Shown piece by piece: positions 1-6,893 of a stretch of 22,348 nt of DNA. The translations under genes and the position numbers were made by a program. The notes beneath the pieces were generated by a model. That model saw only the letters and a list, made by a program, of their open reading frames with translations. It was not told the DNA's origin and ran no database searches. This DNA comes from JANRLJ01 sp034437895. Lineage in GTDB: Bacteria; Chloroflexota; Anaerolineae; Aggregatilineales; Phototrophicaceae. Every line of letters starts with the position of its first letter. Position 1 is the stretch's first letter. The stretch is taken from positions 1-22,348 of the forward strand of contig DAOTTO010000012.1 in NCBI GenBank assembly GCA_034437895.1, given 5' to 3'.

Positions 1-116
1 TTACCCCACCCCTAAATCCCCTCCCCATTGCATGGAGAGGGGACTTCAAGATGCGTTTTTCTCCCCCTCTCCAAGTATTGGAGAGGGGGCCGGGGGGTGA
101 GGTAAGCGAAAGTCCT
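1..116. repeat. MITE-like dispersed hairpin repeat, copy 1 (cut by window edge)
   Basis: This is a GC-rich non-coding repeat. An inverted copy lies at 20434-20549 and matches at about 114 of 116 positions. It contains a perfect 12-bp stem at 63-74 / 78-89 with the 3-base loop GTA, and a second imperfect hairpin around 20-42. The right end carries AGCGAAAGTCCT, which is the terminal inverted repeat of the full copy at 20434-20568. The left terminus lies outside the window. No coding function is supported. Confidence 0.88.
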
Positions 117-335
117 AAAGATGTTACAGAGATTGCGTTGAGACTATTGTGCCATCCCGGTTTGAATAGCCAGAAGTGCGGCATTGGCAGCAATGCTCTG
201 TGCTATGATACTGCATTTAGCACTGTGTCCAATCTCAGGGGATCACTTCGCTGCCTAACTGCTAACGATAATTAACCGCTTTCTCTATCAGCACTCATGA
301 AAAATCTCCCTGTAATTTGTTAAGTTGGAAGAATT
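117..335. other. Non-coding stretch upstream of response regulator
   Basis: No credible gene was found here. Short open frames do not resemble proteins, and the one running through the repeat into this stretch is repeat-derived. The stretch presumably holds the promoter of the response regulator, but no convincing -35/-10 pair could be fixed. Confidence 0.5.
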
Positions 336-365
336 ATGAAACTACCGAAAGGTAATCGGAAGTGA
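336..365 (+). CDS. Nine-codon mini-ORF coupled to the response regulator
   Basis: ATG at 336 opens a frame encoding MKLPKGNRK. It ends at a TGA whose bases overlap the GTG start of the next gene (GTGA at 362-365). A GGAAGA stretch at 327-332 could act as a ribosome site. The overlap suggests translational coupling or simply a leader peptide. It is too short to identify by sequence and may be fortuitous. Confidence 0.3.
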   Translation: MKLPKGNRK

Positions 366-730
366 CCTCTATTCTGATTGTGGAAGATGACCCACACATC
401 AGCCTATTTTTGAAGACCAATTTGGCGCGGCGGATGTTTACGACGATTGAGGCTTCTACAGGCGAAGATGCGCTTGAGATGATCCGCAAGGGCGTGCCTG
501 ATCTACTGCTGCTTGATCTGCAACTGCCCGATATGCACGGGCTAGACCTGCTGCAAATGATTAAAGAGGAATTCGACTCGCCTACATTTCCTATCATCGT
601 AATTTCGGCGTGGGTCGATCAGCATGTAAAAGCAATTCGGGACTTCCGGCAAGTAGTGGAAATTCTACCAAAGCCTGTTACGACAACGCGCCTGCTAGAA
701 AGCATCCGCCGGGCAATTATGATGGCGTAA
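362..730 (+). CDS. Stand-alone response regulator receiver protein
   Basis: This is a 122-residue single-domain CheY-like receiver with no output domain. It starts at GTG 362, with AAAGG about 10 bases upstream. Seen in the sequence: the acidic pocket E8-D9-D10 after the first strand, the phospho-acceptor D52 in LLLLDLQLPD, S82 at the switch Thr/Ser position, and K104 followed by Pro in ILPKP. Such proteins receive phosphate from a histidine kinase and signal by protein contact. No kinase is encoded in this window, so the partner is unknown. The next gene on the same strand is beyond a decayed minus-strand gene, so it is probably monocistronic. Confidence 0.9.
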   Translation: MTSILIVEDDPHISLFLKTNLARRMFTTIEASTGEDALEMIRKGVPDLLLLDLQLPDMHGLDLLQMIKEEFDSPTFPIIVISAWVDQHVKAIRDFRQVVEILPKPVTTTRLLESIRRAIMMA

Positions 731-761
731 CTCCCGCCGCATCCGTAAGACGATCTTCCCT

Positions 762-1107
762 TCATTCATTCCCTTTCAACAGCAGCGGTTTGCCCGTCAC
801 AAGGTCGATTCCGAGCGCTAAGGCCATATCACTCGCCTGCATCCCGACCTGTTTGGAGAGCAAAATAATCAGATCCCGCACAGTCTTAGGCGGCACTTCA
901 TCTTCTTCACGCAAGGCTTGCATTTTAATCCGGCAGGCTTCTTCCGCAATTCCAATATTTTTGCGCCCTCTCATAATCGTGTCCTGTTGCCCAATCAATC
1001 ACATCTACAATGCTGAAATACCACTGTTCGTTATGCCAGACGTTGCGGATATTGTCGCCATTGTTCGCGCCGACAGAGGGTAACAACTTACTCATGATGG
1101 CTTCCAA
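762..1107 (-). pseudogene. Frameshifted Bro-N/antirepressor-like gene remnant
   Basis: Two overlapping minus-strand frames together look like one broken gene. The upstream frame (1107 down to 925) carries a Bro-N-like start with IRNVWHNEQWYFSIVDVIDW, the signature of phage antirepressor and DinD-type proteins, then reads out of frame. The downstream frame (998 down to 762) carries GRKNIGIAEEACRIKMQALR and ends in GIDLVTGKPLLLKGNE. The switch must occur near 975-998, and the middle of the domain appears deleted. Intact Bro-N proteins are longer than these pieces combined. The more likely original start is the second Met at 1095. A good minus promoter still lies upstream. I infer a decayed phage-type or DNA-damage-linked gene, with no function claimed. 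Confidence 0.65.
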
Positions 1108-1116
1108 TTATGTGTG

Positions 1117-1155
1117 TATGCGTTGCATAATAGCAAAAAATATATGTACACGCAA
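1117..1155 (-). promoter_or_regulatory. Sigma70-like promoter and dyad for the Bro-N remnant
   Basis: Read on the minus strand, a TTGCGT box (1155-1150), 17-base spacer and TATTAT box (1132-1127) form a good housekeeping-type promoter. A dyad TATGCgttGCATA at 1117-1129 overlaps the -10 box and predicted start point, as a repressor site would. The regulator is unknown. The ribbon-helix-helix protein encoded next door is one candidate. Confidence 0.5.
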
Positions 1156-1175
1156 TAAGGCAATATCTGCATTCG

Positions 1176-1204
1176 TTGACGTAGAAAAGAGGCATTACTA
1201 AAAT
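1176..1204 (+). promoter_or_regulatory. Sigma70-like promoter for the RHH gene
   Basis: TTGACG at 1176-1181 and TAAAAT at 1199-1204 are separated by exactly 17 bases. The predicted start point near 1211 leaves a leader of about 10 bases that begins at the AAGGAG ribosome site. Confidence 0.6.
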
Positions 1205-1221
1205 CGAACTAAGGAGAACTT

Positions 1222-1428
1222 ATGACTAGGAAAGAAAAAGCAACACTCGACAAGACAACCATCAGGCTGGACTCAAATGTCCATGCTTGGCTTTCTTTAC
1301 TCGCGGAAAAATACGGAATCACGCTTTCCGGGACAATCGCCAAACTGATCGAAGCCCACGAACCGCGCATTATTGAACTGCACGATGAAATTGAGGCCGC
1401 CAAAAGCCGGAAATTCAAGGAAGAATGA
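1222..1428 (+). CDS. Small ribbon-helix-helix-like DNA-binding protein
   Basis: This 68-residue protein starts at ATG 1222 with a strong AAGGAG site. Residues 10-16 (LDKTTIRL region) could form the N-terminal DNA-contacting strand, followed by helices at about 18-30 (VHAWLSLLAEKYG) and 35-48 (SGTIAKLIEAHEP). This is the CopG/Arc/MetJ fold layout and size. The tail is charged. Such proteins are often antitoxins or small repressors, but no toxin gene follows: the next gene, 37 bases on, is a Crp/Fnr regulator. The fold assignment rests on pattern only. A role at the 1117-1129 dyad is speculation. Confidence 0.7.
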   Translation: MTRKEKATLDKTTIRLDSNVHAWLSLLAEKYGITLSGTIAKLIEAHEPRIIELHDEIEAAKSRKFKEE

Positions 1429-1465
1429 GTTATAGAGAGGCAAAATGCAATGAGAAGAGTCCTAG

Positions 1466-2140
1466 ATGATTAGTGAAGATCAATATAACAGGATATTCCA
1501 TGCGTTACCTATTTTAAAACAGGCCAATTCCCAACTAATAAATGAATTCAAACGAGAAGCATTTTTTGCGCGTATCCCCGCCAGAAAAGATATTTTCGTT
1601 GAAGGCGATGAAGTTGATGCCATTGCACTTTTGGTATCGGGTGTAGTACGTGTGTATAAAGTAGGAGAAACAGGCCGCGAAATTACACTGTATCGGTTTG
1701 GGGTTGGAGAGTCATGTATTCTGACCGCTAACGCCATTCTCTCTCAACAATCGTTCTCCGCTATCGCTACGGTAGAGCAGGATGCAGAAGCCATTATGAT
1801 TCCAGCCGAAATTTTCCGCAATTGGATAAATCACTATGATCTGTGGCGCGATTTTGTATTTGCGCTCCTCTCACAGCGTCTGTCTAATGTGATGGAAATC
1901 ATAGATGAAGTGGCCTTCCAGAGGATGGATCTTCGTGTCGCGACCTTGCTTTTAGATCACAGCAAGAAACATCATCCGATTATCGTGACGCATCAGGAGA
2001 TCGCGGCAGAGTTGGGGAGTTCGCGTGAAGTCATCAGCCGTATCCTTGAAAACTTGGCGAGCGAAGGGATGATTCGCGTGCGGCGTGGTTCGATTGAAAT
2101 TCTTGACTTCACTCAGCTTAAAAACCTGACTACTCGGTGA
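1466..2140 (+). CDS. Crp/Fnr family transcriptional regulator
   Basis: This 224-residue protein has a cyclic-nucleotide-binding-like beta-barrel (about residues 15-115), a dimerisation helix (about 125-150) and a winged helix-turn-helix (about 174-204) with recognition helix SSREVISRILENL at 185-197. There is no N-terminal Cys cluster as in Fnr, so an Fe-S sensor is unlikely. A single Cys sits at 84 in GESCILTANAIL, a position that could allow redox sensing. It lies 71 bases upstream of a DUF2892 gene, a pairing common in bacteria and often linked to sulfide or redox stress. Its stop codon overlaps the dyad at 2137-2149, so control of the downstream gene is likely. The start lacks a strong ribosome site. 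Confidence 0.9.
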   Translation: MISEDQYNRIFHALPILKQANSQLINEFKREAFFARIPARKDIFVEGDEVDAIALLVSGVVRVYKVGETGREITLYRFGVGESCILTANAILSQQSFSAIATVEQDAEAIMIPAEIFRNWINHYDLWRDFVFALLSQRLSNVMEIIDEVAFQRMDLRVATLLLDHSKKHHPIIVTHQEIAAELGSSREVISRILENLASEGMIRVRRGSIEILDFTQLKNLTTR

Positions 2141-2149
2141 CTTTGTCAC
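2137..2149. promoter_or_regulatory. Perfect dyad GTGAC-TTT-GTCAC, candidate Crp/Fnr operator
   Basis: The inverted repeat GTGACtttGTCAC overlaps the regulator's stop codon. Its centre (2143) is about 41 bases upstream of the start point predicted from the TATACT -10 box at 2172-2177. That is the classic class II activator position for Crp/Fnr proteins. The sequence and spacing are seen directly; the binding is inferred. Confidence 0.55.
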
Positions 2150-2171
2150 AGACATACGCCCATCCACCTTC

Positions 2172-2177
2172 TATACT
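2172..2177 (+). promoter_or_regulatory. -10 box of the DUF2892 promoter
   Basis: TATACT at 2172-2177 has no good -35 hexamer at 16-18 bases upstream (CAGACA at 2149-2154). That is expected of an activator-dependent promoter. The predicted start point is near 2184. Confidence 0.45.
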
Positions 2178-2211
2178 GGTTTTATAAATCACTTTATAAG
2201 GAGATGTTTAA

Positions 2212-2439
2212 ATGAATTCCTTCGTCAACTTTATGGCTTCTTCCACCGGACGCATCGCTCGAATCGTGGTAGGGATTGCCTTAATCATTCTGGGGATAGT
2301 GGGCTTAAGTGGCACCACTGGCCTTATTGTGGCAGTCATTGGGGCAGTACCGCTTTTGGCTGGCGTATTCGACTTTTGTATTTTTGCTCCCCTATTTGGT
2401 CGCCCATTGAGTGGTTCAAAACTTCGTTCAGGACAATAA
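2212..2439 (+). CDS. YgaP-like (DUF2892) inner membrane protein
   Basis: This 75-residue protein starts at ATG 2212, with AAGGAG 8 bases upstream. It has a short N-terminal amphipathic part (SSTGRIARIVVG), then two hydrophobic segments (about 17-35 and 38-58) joined by a GLSGTTGL turn, and ends FDFCIFAPLFGRPL. This is the DUF2892/YgaP transmembrane layout. In other bacteria the same fold is fused to rhodanese or stands alone beside a Crp or ArsR regulator in sulfur or redox stress loci. No rhodanese is present here. The function of the stand-alone form is not established. Confidence 0.85.
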   Translation: MNSFVNFMASSTGRIARIVVGIALIILGIVGLSGTTGLIVAVIGAVPLLAGVFDFCIFAPLFGRPLSGSKLRSGQ

Positions 2440-2491
2440 ACCTCGTTCTAGATCGCATAAAGATACTGTGAATGTAAATTCCAGTGTCTTT

Positions 2492-2521
2492 TTGACATGT
2501 CTCGACGGTAAATCGTAAATT
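2492..2521 (+). promoter_or_regulatory. Possible promoter of the transpeptidase gene
   Basis: TTGACA at 2492-2497 matches the -35 consensus, with TAAATT 18 bases further on (2516-2521). A TATACT at 2524-2529 is an alternative -10 but is too far from this -35. The leader would be about 100 bases. Confidence 0.35.
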
Positions 2522-2624
2522 ACTATACTACGGATCGTTTCCCTCATGCCCAAGATAAAGCATAGACGGAAGCGGCGCGAGTCATTATAGTGAAGCGAGA
2601 TGTAAATTGATGGATTGATGAACA

Positions 2625-4877
2625 ATGCCTCTTAAAACCTCGTTTCTGTTGGTGATCTGTGCCTTGGTGATGAGCTTTTCCGCGCAAACGGCTGCGGCGC
2701 AAGACTCGCCGGATTCTGTCGTCGGCCAATTTCTCGACGCATGGGGTCGGCTGGATTATCCGGCAATGTACGCCTTGCTCAGTAACCAGAGCAAAACGCT
2801 GATTCAACAGCCGGCGTTTGAAGCCCGCTATCAGCAGGTCACGGAGACACTTGGCCTCACAGGTGTGACACATACGCTCCAAGAAACGCACCTTCAGGGC
2901 TTATCCGCCGCCGTGAAGTATGATGTCTCGTTGCAGTCGAGCTTGTTTGCGACGATTGAAGACCCCGGACGCACGATACGCCTGGTTTTATCGGGCGGAC
3001 AGTGGGGCGTGGCGTGGTCGAGCATGGATATTTTTGATGTGATGGCGGGGGATGCGTCTTTACGCGCAGTCCCACAGTCGCGCCAACGCGCCCCGATTTA
3101 TGATCGCAATGGGCTGCCGCTGATGGAAGAAAGCGCGATTGTGCCGATTTATGGGCAGCAGCAGGCGATGCTGAGTGTGACGGATTGCATTACGCTGCTG
3201 GGGGATATTTTGCGCGAATCGATCCTCACGCTGCGCCAGCGCTTTGCAAATCAAAATATCGATACGATCTTCTTTATGGGGACGATGACGGTGGACGATT
3301 ATGCGTTGCATCTGGAAGAACTGCGCGTAACCTGCGGCCTGCAAGAAGCCTACAGCGCGGCGACTCCTCTGCGTGTCTATTATGGCGGCAACGCGATGTG
3401 GCACACCGTCGGCTATATCGGGCAGATTCCCGAAGCGCAGGTCGCCAACTACGAATCACGCGGCTACAGTTCAGGCGATTTGGTCGGCTTGGGTGGGGTA
3501 GAATTGGCTTATGAAAATGATCTTTCCAGCGATCCAGAGCGCGTCCTGCGGATTATCGAACCCGGCGGGACGACCTTACGCGAGTTGGCGGGTGCGTCTG
3601 GCTCTCCTGCTATCCCTGTAACGCTGACGATTGACCGTCGTTTGCAGGTGATTGTCGCGCAGGCCATGTCCGACGCTTACAATTATGCGGCGGATAGTTG
3701 GGGTGCGGAGAGTGTTTCTTCGGGCGGCGCGGCGGTTGTTTTGGACGTGAATACAGGCGCGATTCTGGCATTGGTCAGTTATCCGCTGGTTGATCCTAAC
3801 CTGTTTAATCCGCAAGCCACCGCCATCGAAAATCGCGGCAATGTCTTGCTACAGCTTCAAGGGGATCGCCGCCGTCCGCTGTTTAATCATGCCACGCAGG
3901 ATGCCTATTCGCCCGGTTCGACCTATAAAATTATCACCCATATCGCCACGCTCAACGAGGGCATGACGACACCCGACCAGATTTTTAGCTGCCCATTGGA
4001 ATGGGACGGGCGGTTGTATGGCGATACGCTGGAACAACGTACCGATTGGCGTTTTCAAGATGGGATAGAAGCTTCTGGCGATATTCTGCCCGCGCAGGCG
4101 CTCATGGCCTCATGCAATCCGTTTTACTGGCGCTATGGGGCGGAAATGTGGTCGCAGCGTGGGCCGGATGTCTTGAATACGTATGCTCGGTTGCTCGGCT
4201 TAGGACAGGTCTATGGACTGAATTCGGCTGGTCTGGGCGAAGCCGCCGGTAATTTGATTACGCCGGGCAGCGCGTCCGAAGCGATGAACAACGCCACCGG
4301 ACAGGGCAATATGCAGGTGCCGCCGATTCAGATGGCGGTTGCCGTTGCCGCGATTGCCAACGGCGGGACGGTGTATCGACCTTATTTAGTGCAGCAAGTA
4401 GGCGGATTGGATGGCACTCCCGCCACTTTCACCGCACAGCCACAAGTCGCCAATACGCTCACGCTGAATCCTGGTGTCTTGGATAATGTCCGCGAGGGCA
4501 TGTGCGGCGTGACGAGCAATCCCGATCTCGGCACGGCCTACGGACGCTTTAATTACAATGTCGATGGAGACTACGAGTTTAATTGGAATCCGGCGGCAGC
4601 GTTCACCATCTGTGCCAAAACAGGCACCGCCGAGGCTTCACCTTATCCTCATGCGTGGTTTGTCTCATTCACCCCCGCCGAAGACCCACAGTTTGCGATT
4701 GTGGTGATGGTGACGAATACGCTGGAAGGCTCGCAAGTCGCCGCGCCTATCACCCGCCGTATTTTGGATGAGTATTACAACGTGCCGCAAGAGAATTACG
4801 CGCTTTACCCGGACTGGTGGAATCTTGAGCCGTATACGCCGCTGCCAAATGTAGGCGAAGCAGGCGGCAGCCAGTAA
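2625..4877 (+). CDS. Secreted penicillin-binding transpeptidase (PBP2-like)
   Basis: This 750-residue protein has a hydrophobic N-terminal segment and a likely signal peptidase site after A25 (TAAA/Q). Residues 28-140 resemble an NTF2-like MecA N-terminal domain, 150-340 the PBP dimerisation region (RAPIYDRNGLPL at 155-166), and 360-715 the transpeptidase. Catalytic motifs are S432-T-Y-K435 in SPGSTYK, S496-C-N498 and K665-T-G-T668. It cross-links peptidoglycan outside the membrane, so the organism is predicted to make a peptide-cross-linked wall. The mature part has six cysteines (188, 237, 456, 497, 627, 663), one of them in the SxN motif. It converges with rpsD over a shared terminator. 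No RodA/FtsW partner is nearby, so an elongation or division role cannot be assigned. Confidence 0.93.
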   Translation: MPLKTSFLLVICALVMSFSAQTAAAQDSPDSVVGQFLDAWGRLDYPAMYALLSNQSKTLIQQPAFEARYQQVTETLGLTGVTHTLQETHLQGLSAAVKYDVSLQSSLFATIEDPGRTIRLVLSGGQWGVAWSSMDIFDVMAGDASLRAVPQSRQRAPIYDRNGLPLMEESAIVPIYGQQQAMLSVTDCITLLGDILRESILTLRQRFANQNIDTIFFMGTMTVDDYALHLEELRVTCGLQEAYSAATPLRVYYGGNAMWHTVGYIGQIPEAQVANYESRGYSSGDLVGLGGVELAYENDLSSDPERVLRIIEPGGTTLRELAGASGSPAIPVTLTIDRRLQVIVAQAMSDAYNYAADSWGAESVSSGGAAVVLDVNTGAILALVSYPLVDPNLFNPQATAIENRGNVLLQLQGDRRRPLFNHATQDAYSPGSTYKIITHIATLNEGMTTPDQIFSCPLEWDGRLYGDTLEQRTDWRFQDGIEASGDILPAQALMASCNPFYWRYGAEMWSQRGPDVLNTYARLLGLGQVYGLNSAGLGEAAGNLITPGSASEAMNNATGQGNMQVPPIQMAVAVAAIANGGTVYRPYLVQQVGGLDGTPATFTAQPQVANTLTLNPGVLDNVREGMCGVTSNPDLGTAYGRFNYNVDGDYEFNWNPAAAFTICAKTGTAEASPYPHAWFVSFTPAEDPQFAIVVMVTNTLEGSQVAAPITRRILDEYYNVPQENYALYPDWWNLEPYTPLPNVGEAGGSQ

Positions 4878-4888
4878 GCAAAATATAA

Positions 4889-4924
4889 AAAACGCCCTAT
4901 CAGTCATGACAGGGCGTTTTAATT
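4889..4924. terminator. Bidirectional intrinsic terminator
   Basis: AAAACGCCCT (4889-4898) pairs perfectly with AGGGCGTTTT (4911-4920) around a 12-base loop. T runs follow on both strands. It lies between the converging transpeptidase gene and rpsD and can serve both. Confidence 0.85.
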
Positions 4925-4972
4925 TCGGATTTTAACTCAGTCCTCAGCACGCGGAACTTAGGACTAAAAAGA

Positions 4973-5599
4973 TTACGTGAGGCGGTTGTAGAACTCGACG
5001 ATGAGCTGCATATCCACTGGGACGGGGATTTCTTTCTGCTCAGGGATACGGGTGAAGGTCGCGCTAAAAGTTTCCGCACTCACGTCCAGATATTGCGGCG
5101 CACTGATGCCGCCTTCCATCCATTCGATGATGTGGACGTTCTGGCGCATCCGTTCACGGATAGAGACAACATCGCCCGGTTGCAGTTGATACGAGGGCAG
5201 GTTCACGCGCTCGCCGTTGACGAGAATATGACCATGATTCACGATCTGGCGGGCTGCCCAAATGGTAGCCGCGAACCCGGCACGGTAGACCGTGTTATCC
5301 AGGCGGCGTTCCAACAGTGACAACAGATTTTCACCGGTACGTCCCGGCATCTGGGTGGCTTTTTTGTAATAATTACGCAGTTGGCCTTCGCGGATGTTAT
5401 AGATGAACGACAGTTTTTGCTTTTCATCTAATTGCAGACCGTAGTTGCTGCGCCGACCAGACTTAAATTGTTTTTCCTTGCCATGATCGCCGGGTCCAAA
5501 CGGACGCTTGTCGACAATCTTCTGATATTTGGCGCGTGGGATCAGCACTTCACCGAAGCGGCGCTGAACTTTTGCCTTTGGGCCGTGATTGGAAGCCAT
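4973..5599 (-). CDS. rpsD: Small ribosomal subunit protein S4
   Basis: At 208 residues this is the usual S4 length. The N-terminal domain holds GDHGKEKQFKSGRRSNYGLQL (around 37-57) and QLRNYYKKATQMPGRTGENLL. The S4 RNA-binding domain is at about 97-155 (LERRLDNTVYRAGFAATIWAARQIVNHGHILVNG). S4 starts 30S assembly by binding the 16S 5' domain. The protein has no cysteine, so it is the zinc-free C-minus type. It is not next to rpsM, rpsK or rpoA as in the standard alpha operon, which suggests a relocated or second copy. It lies 109 bases downstream of rsmI on the same strand, so co-transcription is possible. Confidence 0.97.
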   Translation of the reverse strand: MASNHGPKAKVQRRFGEVLIPRAKYQKIVDKRPFGPGDHGKEKQFKSGRRSNYGLQLDEKQKLSFIYNIREGQLRNYYKKATQMPGRTGENLLSLLERRLDNTVYRAGFAATIWAARQIVNHGHILVNGERVNLPSYQLQPGDVVSIRERMRQNVHIIEWMEGGISAPQYLDVSAETFSATFTRIPEQKEIPVPVDMQLIVEFYNRLT

Positions 5600-5708
5600 T
5601 GACTCTAAACCTCATTATTTCATCGGGACGCTGCCCGTTGATTGCATAAAGAATTGGACGTAAGGCCTGTCATTTTACCCAATTCGAGGGCGATTGCTAG
5701 GGTGGATT

Positions 5709-6530
5709 TTAATGTTCCGAACCGAAATTATAGATCGTCCGGCGATCCCAGCCCGACTCGGCGGCGAGGGCTTTGGCGGCGGCGGAAAGTGGTTCACCTG
5801 CGTCTAATCGCGCATGGAGCGCTGCCCGCACCCGATCTTCATCCCACGTTTGTTGGATTTCCGGTGGCTTGCCACCAATCACCAACGTAATTTCGCCGCG
5901 TGGTGGATTTTGGACGTAATGGGCTAAAACATCGCTGGCAGTGCCACGCTGGAATTCCTCGTAAATTTTGCTGAGTTCCCGCGCCACACACACAGGTCGA
6001 TTGCCGAGCATGTCGATAATGGCTTGCAGCGTATCCGTCAGGCGGTTGGGACTCTCATAGACGATCATTGTGCGCGTTTCGGCGGCTAAATCCGCTAGAA
6101 ATTGTTTTAGCGCGGCGTTCTTTTTCGGCAAAAATCCGAGATAAACAAAATTGTCTGTCGGCAAACCCGACCCGACCAGCGCGGGTAAAACGGCATTCGC
6201 ACCGGGCAGCGGCTCGACACGATAGCCCTGCTCAATTGCGGCACGGATCAGTTCATAACCAGGGTCGCTGATTCCGGGCATCCCCGCATCCGACACCAGC
6301 GCGACATCGCCTGCCGTCAGTGAATCCAGCACGTTTGCCAGCTTACCGACTTTGTTATGCTCATGATAACTAGTCAGCGGAGTCGTGATCTGATAATGCG
6401 CCAGCAAAATGCGCGTCGTGCGGGTATCCTCGGCGGCGATGAGGCCTACCTCGCGCAGGATTCGCAGCGCCCGCAGCGTGATGTCTTCCAGATTGCCGAT
6501 TGGCGTTGGTACGATGTAAAGTGTGCCCAT
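5709..6530 (-). CDS. rsmI: 16S rRNA (cytidine1402-2'-O)-methyltransferase RsmI
   Basis: This 273-residue member of the tetrapyrrole methylase fold transfers a methyl group from SAM to the 2'-O of C1402 in the 16S decoding centre. Motifs in order are the N-terminal VPTPIGNLEDITLRA (7-21), EDTRTTRILLAHY (34-46), SYHEHN (54-59), the SAM-site loop VSDAGMPGISDPG (79-91) and VYESPNRL further on. The C-terminal part (about 225-273) is the small RsmI helical domain. Length is normal. The start ATG has no evident Shine-Dalgarno site. The neighbouring rpsD is also a 30S gene, which fits a small translation cluster. Confidence 0.96.
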   Translation of the reverse strand: MGTLYIVPTPIGNLEDITLRALRILREVGLIAAEDTRTTRILLAHYQITTPLTSYHEHNKVGKLANVLDSLTAGDVALVSDAGMPGISDPGYELIRAAIEQGYRVEPLPGANAVLPALVGSGLPTDNFVYLGFLPKKNAALKQFLADLAAETRTMIVYESPNRLTDTLQAIIDMLGNRPVCVARELSKIYEEFQRGTASDVLAHYVQNPPRGEITLVIGGKPPEIQQTWDEDRVRAALHARLDAGEPLSAAAKALAAESGWDRRTIYNFGSEH

Positions 6531-6556
6531 AGGAGAGTTATTAGTTTTTAGTTGTT

Positions 6557-6856
6557 AGCGATTAGCGAAGAGAGTAACCGCAAAGTCGCAAAGAACGCAA
6601 AGTTTCGCAAAGCCAATAGATAAAAAAACGCTCTACCCATTTGGATAGAATGCTTTTAGCGATTAGCGAAGAGAGTAACCGCAAAGGCACAAAGAACGCA
6701 AAGTTTCGCAAAGAGGTGAATGAAAAACGCTCAATCGCTTGGATAGAATGCTTTTGGCGATTAGCGAAGAGAGTAACCGCAAAGAACGCGAAGAACGCAA
6801 AGTTTCGTAAAGGCGATAGATGAAAAACGCTCTACCCATTTGGATAGAGCGCCTTT
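6557..6856. repeat. Three tandem copies of a ~100-bp terminator-bearing repeat
   Basis: Units begin near 6557, 6658 and 6756 and are 101, 98 and about 101 bases long. Each starts GCGATTAGCGAAGAGAGTAA, continues with an A-rich CGCAAAG-type block that is also dispersed elsewhere, and ends in a hairpin (CGCTC...GGATAGA). The unit-to-unit match is high by eye. It fills the gap between rsmI and the ferredoxin gene, and no protein-coding gene is supported in 6541-6893. Confidence 0.9.
6823..6851 (-). terminator. Intrinsic terminator of the ferredoxin gene
   Basis: Stem 6828-6837 pairs with 6842-6851 around the loop ATTT. The one plus-strand C/A mismatch becomes a G-U wobble on the minus transcript, and TTTTT follows on the minus strand (6827-6823). 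This marks it as a minus-strand terminator. Degraded copies sit in the two other repeat units. Confidence 0.75.
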
Positions 6857-6893
6857 GATTTCAACTAAAAACTGACCACTCAGCACTCATAAC

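Noticed and set aside
51..275. A 74-codon plus frame at the window start
   Set aside because: It begins inside the hairpin repeat and continues into non-coding sequence with no ribosome site or protein-like pattern.
610..1083. A 157-codon plus frame overlapping the response regulator end
   Set aside because: It covers the end of a real gene and the antisense of the Bro-N remnant. It has no family features and no ribosome site.
1222..2140. Toxin-antitoxin pair made of the RHH protein and the next gene
   Set aside because: The next gene is a complete Crp/Fnr regulator, not a toxin, and no other small toxin-like gene lies close on the same strand.
6557..6856. CRISPR array suspected from three regular repeats
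   Set aside because: The units are about 100 bases of nearly continuous similarity with no unique spacers, and there are only three. They carry terminator hairpins and no cas genes are near.
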